Source: Bacillus swezeyi (GTDB lineage Bacteria; Bacillota; Bacilli; Bacillales; Bacillaceae). Taken from it: a DNA stretch of 64,000 nt. The position numbers were made by a program, and so were the translations under genes. Of this stretch, positions 61,294 to 64,000 are shown piece after piece. The notes beneath the pieces were generated by a model that saw only the letters and a list, made by a program, of their open reading frames with translations, searched no databases and had not been told where the DNA came from. Location: the NCBI RefSeq assembly GCF_001969815.1, contig NZ_MRBK01000004.1, forward strand, positions 124,001 through 188,000, read 5' to 3'. Every line of letters starts with the position of its first letter. Position 1 is the stretch's first letter.

Positions 61294-62229
61294 CTAATCG
61301 CGCAAATTCCTTCCAGTCAGTGTTAGGAATACGGTTTCCAAGTTTGGCGCTTTTTCTTCCAATGAGCGGATTTCAACGCCTTCGGCCATCAGCTGCTCTA
61401 TGATCTGGTTTAAATTGTTGACGCCTGCAGCCGAGTTGATTTTTATCAGATTTTCTTCAAGTAAAACCGCCTCGACTCCACTGATGGTTTTTAACTCGCC
61501 AAGATCGATATTCTCCGCGGATTTGACAGCAATCCAAATATCTTTCGTATTGGTGATGATCGCTTTCAGCTGTTTCTTCGTCCCTTCCGCGATAATTTTT
61601 CCGTGATCGATGATAGCGATCCGTGAACAGATTTCTTCAACCTCTTCCATATAGTGGCTCGTATAAATCATCGTGCAGCCCATAGCATTTAATTTTTTGA
61701 CCGATTCCAATATATAATTTCTTGAGTGGGGGTCGATGCCCACCGTCGGTTCGTCCATGATAATCAGCTTTGGCCTGTGGGCGATGGCACAGGCGATGTT
61801 CAGCCTTCTTTTCATCCCGCCTGAAAAGTTTTTCGGAAAGCTTTTCTGTTTATCGCTCAATCCGACAAACCGCAATGCTTCCTTAACGCGTTCATGCAGT
61901 TGGGAGCCCCGCAGTCCGTAGAGCCCCGCAAAAAACTTTACATTTTCATACGCCGTTAAATCCTCGTAAATAGCCAAATCCTGAGGAACAATACCAATAT
62001 TCATTTTCGTGTATTTTCGATTTTCAGCGATGTTTTTGCCAAGAATATCAATCTCGCCTTCATTGCTTCGCAGCAAACTTGAGATCATATTAATGGTGGT
62101 GCTTTTGCCGGCGCCGTTTGCGCCGAGAAATCCGAATATTTCTCCCTCCGCTATTGATAATGATATATTGTCAACAGCAACAAAATCGCCAAATTTTTTC
62201 GTCAGATTTTTGATTTCTAATACATTCAT
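61294..62229 (-). CDS. ABC transporter ATP-binding protein (LnrL-like)
   Basis: A 311-residue DrrA/CcmA-type ATPase. Walker A GANGAGKST at 36-44, Q-loop GIVPQDLAIYEDL, signature FSGGMKRRLNIACAIAH, Walker B KLIIMDEPTVGID and the switch His in IYTSHYMEEVEE. A C-terminal 80-residue extension follows, as in drug-export ATPases. First gene of the three-gene transporter operon, 110 bp from the kinase gene. Confidence 0.88.
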   Translation of the reverse strand: MNVLEIKNLTKKFGDFVAVDNISLSIAEGEIFGFLGANGAGKSTTINMISSLLRSNEGEIDILGKNIAENRKYTKMNIGIVPQDLAIYEDLTAYENVKFFAGLYGLRGSQLHERVKEALRFVGLSDKQKSFPKNFSGGMKRRLNIACAIAHRPKLIIMDEPTVGIDPHSRNYILESVKKLNAMGCTMIYTSHYMEEVEEICSRIAIIDHGKIIAEGTKKQLKAIITNTKDIWIAVKSAENIDLGELKTISGVEAVLLEENLIKINSAAGVNNLNQIIEQLMAEGVEIRSLEEKAPNLETVFLTLTGRNLRD

Positions 62230-62339
62230 ATTTTCACCTCATTTTGCTTTACGAAACCATTATAAAAAAAAGATGAATCCCGCGGCAGTGCAGCAATTCA
62301 CCTTTTGAACATGAGAATATTCATATTTTAAAAATGACA
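62230..62339 (-). promoter_or_regulatory. Promoter region of the ABC exporter operon
   Basis: A perfect TATAAT is present on the minus strand (+ strand 62259-62264) 30 bp before the ATPase ATG. The -35 position (TGCCGC) is poor, as expected of a promoter needing the response regulator. GAATATTC and a TGAA-N10-TTCA dyad lie further upstream and are possible binding sites. Confidence 0.45.
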
Positions 62340-63446
62340 TCATTCATGTTTCGGCAATAGTGTGTTGACGGAAAATCCGTTTGAACCGTCGACGATGACC
62401 TGACCGTTAACAGATGCAGCCCGTTCTTCCATTCCGATGATCCCCATGCCTTTCTTGATCTTCTCCTGTCCCTTCCCATTGTCTTTTACTTCGGTTTTAA
62501 TAAGCGTATTCAGGACATGGATCTCGATCGATACATGTGTCGCCTTGGCATACTTCATCGTATTCGTCAGCGACTCCGTAATATTTTCAAAAATGATTTT
62601 CCACTGAATATGAGAAATCGCATCCAAATCGCCATAATGAACGAAAGAAATAGGGATTTGATGCCGGGCCGCACATTCATCTAGCAATAGCTTCAGTCTG
62701 TGGATGCCCATCTGTTCCGGAGGCGGCTTGATATTTTTTAAAGTCAATCTGATCTTTTCGATTCCGTCTTTTGAAATATTAATCGCGTTTTGCAGCAGTT
62801 CAGAAGCTTTCTCTTTGTCTGTATGAAGCAGCCGCTTCGCCGCTTCCAGCTGGATGAGTGCACCTGTCATTGAATGACCGATTTTATCATGTATTTCCTG
62901 AGACAGCCGGCTGCGTTCCTCCAATTTAAAAGTATATTCAGACTGTCTGATATACTCTTCGTTTTCATGTAAAGTCTTTGATAAGGTTTGCATATCTTTT
63001 CTCGTTTGATCGATATGATTTTCAAGCTTTTCGATTCTGGCTGCATCGTGTTCCGCCATTAAAAACAGCAAAAAATGAAAAGCGGCCGTTAATCCGTAGA
63101 CAGCTGCAATGTGCCCGCCAATGAAAAAAACGGGAATGACTGATACAACAAGCATGGCCCACTTTGATCGCGGCATATTTTCTGCACATTCATAGAGATT
63201 AAGAGGCAGCAATAAAATAAATAAAGAATGGACTTCAAGGAATGAAACAGCCGAAATCATAATGGACAGGATGATTAAAACCTTTTTCGCCATTCCTTTT
63301 TTAAAAATCGCAATGGCAAGATTGACACAGAAATAAACCAGAAGGCAAAACACAAGCCACGATAAATTGACGGCTTCTGATTGTATATAGCTGTATATGA
63401 TAAATCCCATTAAAATAAGCTTGCCTGACATGATTCGCAATTCCAT
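62340..63446 (-). CDS. Sensor histidine kinase, HisKA_3 family (LnrJ-like)
   Basis: A 368-residue NarX/DesK-type kinase: four to six N-terminal membrane helices (10-125) with hardly any extracellular domain, a linker coiled coil (135-175), phospho-acceptor H186 in LSQEIHDKIGHSMTG and a HATPase_c domain with ENITESLTNTMKYAKATHV (N box) and VKDNGKGQEKIKKGMGIIGM (G boxes). A membrane-only sensor suggests it reads a membrane-active drug. It is 13 bp after the response regulator. Confidence 0.85.
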   Translation of the reverse strand: MELRIMSGKLILMGFIIYSYIQSEAVNLSWLVFCLLVYFCVNLAIAIFKKGMAKKVLIILSIMISAVSFLEVHSLFILLLPLNLYECAENMPRSKWAMLVVSVIPVFFIGGHIAAVYGLTAAFHFLLFLMAEHDAARIEKLENHIDQTRKDMQTLSKTLHENEEYIRQSEYTFKLEERSRLSQEIHDKIGHSMTGALIQLEAAKRLLHTDKEKASELLQNAINISKDGIEKIRLTLKNIKPPPEQMGIHRLKLLLDECAARHQIPISFVHYGDLDAISHIQWKIIFENITESLTNTMKYAKATHVSIEIHVLNTLIKTEVKDNGKGQEKIKKGMGIIGMEERAASVNGQVIVDGSNGFSVNTLLPKHE

Positions 63447-63459
63447 TGTTTTCCCTCAG

Positions 63460-64000
63460 TTAAAAGTTTGTTTTTCCCGTTAAGTAGTAGATGGCAATTT
63501 GCGTCCGATGATCCAGCCCCGTTTTTCCCAAAATCGATGAAATATAGTTTGCAATCGTTCCTTCTGATATAAAGAGCTCTTTTGAAATCTCTTTATTTGA
63601 AAGCCCTTTGGCGATAAACCCCATAATGTCGAGTTCTCTTTCAGTAAATAGGCTTCGGTCAACCTTGAGTTCCGGCTCTTTATTTTCTTTTAAATTTGAT
63701 TTAATTTTGTCAAGCACAGCATCCTGCATGACAATATGGCCGTGATATACGCTTTTAATCGCATCCCTGATTCGTTCCGGTTCGGTATTTTTCAACAAAT
63801 AGCCTTTCGCACCGTTCTGTATAGCCGCCAAAATATATTCATCATCATCAAACGTCGTTAAGATTAACGGCGCTGCCCCCGTTTGTCCGGAAATCAGCTT
63901 CGCAGCTTCAACCCCATTCATATTCGGCATGCGGACATCCAGCAATGCGATGTCCACATGATGGGCGCTGCAGTAATCAACAGCTTGGCGGCCATCCTCG
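63460..64000 (-). CDS. NarL/LuxR-type response regulator (LnrK-like), cut by window end
   Basis: The C-terminal 179 codons plus stop are inside; the frame is open to the window edge, so the receiver's first part is missing. The phosphorylated Asp lies in IALLDVRMPNMNG, T/S and K switch residues in ILTTFDDDEY and GYLLKNTEPE, and a LuxR helix-turn-helix in ELDIMGFIAKGLSNKEISKE and SEGTIANYISSIL. Cotranscribed with the kinase gene. Confidence 0.88.
   Translation of the reverse strand, partial: EDGRQAVDYCSAHHVDIALLDVRMPNMNGVEAAKLISGQTGAAPLILTTFDDDEYILAAIQNGAKGYLLKNTEPERIRDAIKSVYHGHIVMQDAVLDKIKSNLKENKEPELKVDRSLFTERELDIMGFIAKGLSNKEISKELFISEGTIANYISSILGKTGLDHRTQIAIYYLTGKTNF

Overview
The window is chromosomal DNA of a Bacillus of the subtilis/licheniformis group. 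Gene order and protein sequences follow the B. subtilis glyA-ywlG-...-ywfO-lipL-pta-hemQ-gerQ arm closely. Ribosome-binding sites are strong purine-rich Gram-positive sites, TTG and GTG starts are common, and there are many compact intrinsic terminators. Differences from B. subtilis 168 (nar/fnr, subtilosin and bacilysin blocks not present; aromatic degradation genes and a five-gene beta-oxidation cluster present) fit the licheniformis group better. The species call is an inference. No tRNA, rRNA, CRISPR, IS element or prophage was recognised.

Layout. 1-19.7 kb is a conserved housekeeping block, mostly on the minus strand: glyA (partial), ywlG, rpiB, ywlE, mntP, ywlC, ywlB, spoIIR, prmC, prfA, then (+) ywkD and racA, then malate genes ywkB/malS, tdk, rpmE, rho, glpX, murAB, tal, fbaA, spo0F. 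19.8-22.9 kb holds ywjG (+), pyrG with a CTP-sensing attenuator leader, and rpoE. 23.2-29.8 kb is a fatty-acid beta-oxidation operon (fadF, thiolase, hydroxyacyl-CoA dehydrogenase, two acyl-CoA dehydrogenases) behind a near-perfect FadR operator. 29.9-31.3 kb holds a decayed cardiolipin synthase gene (clsB) and a small HPr-like gene behind a SigB-type promoter. 31.5-45.0 kb returns to conserved genes: argS, ywiB, speE-speB, an orphan membrane protein, pbpG, ywhD, ywhC, ywhB, ywgA, ywfO, a DUF1450 gene, rsfA, a small membrane protein and lipL.

45.2-53.1 kb is the most interesting region. It is a compact catabolic island encoding a p-hydroxybenzoate/protocatechuate 2,3-cleavage (pra-type) pathway: 4-hydroxybenzoate 3-hydroxylase, an AAHS transporter, a LigB-type extradiol dioxygenase, 4-oxalocrotonate tautomerase, 4-oxalocrotonate decarboxylase and hydroxymuconic semialdehyde dehydrogenase in one operon. 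A divergent IclR regulator and an ACMSD-type amidohydrolase decarboxylase complete it. The genes for the last three steps (hydratase, aldolase, acetaldehyde dehydrogenase) are not in the window.

53.2-64 kb carries pta (with a cre site), a pair of decayed divergent genes (Lrp-type regulator and isochorismatase-family hydrolase), hemQ, an unrecognised secreted protein, a KtrB/KtrD-type potassium transporter and gerQ. It ends with a two-component system plus ABC-2 exporter resembling LnrJKLMN, whose response regulator is cut by the window end. Sporulation promoters (SigH, SigF, SigE type) can be read in front of spo0F, racA, spoIIR, pbpG, rsfA and gerQ.
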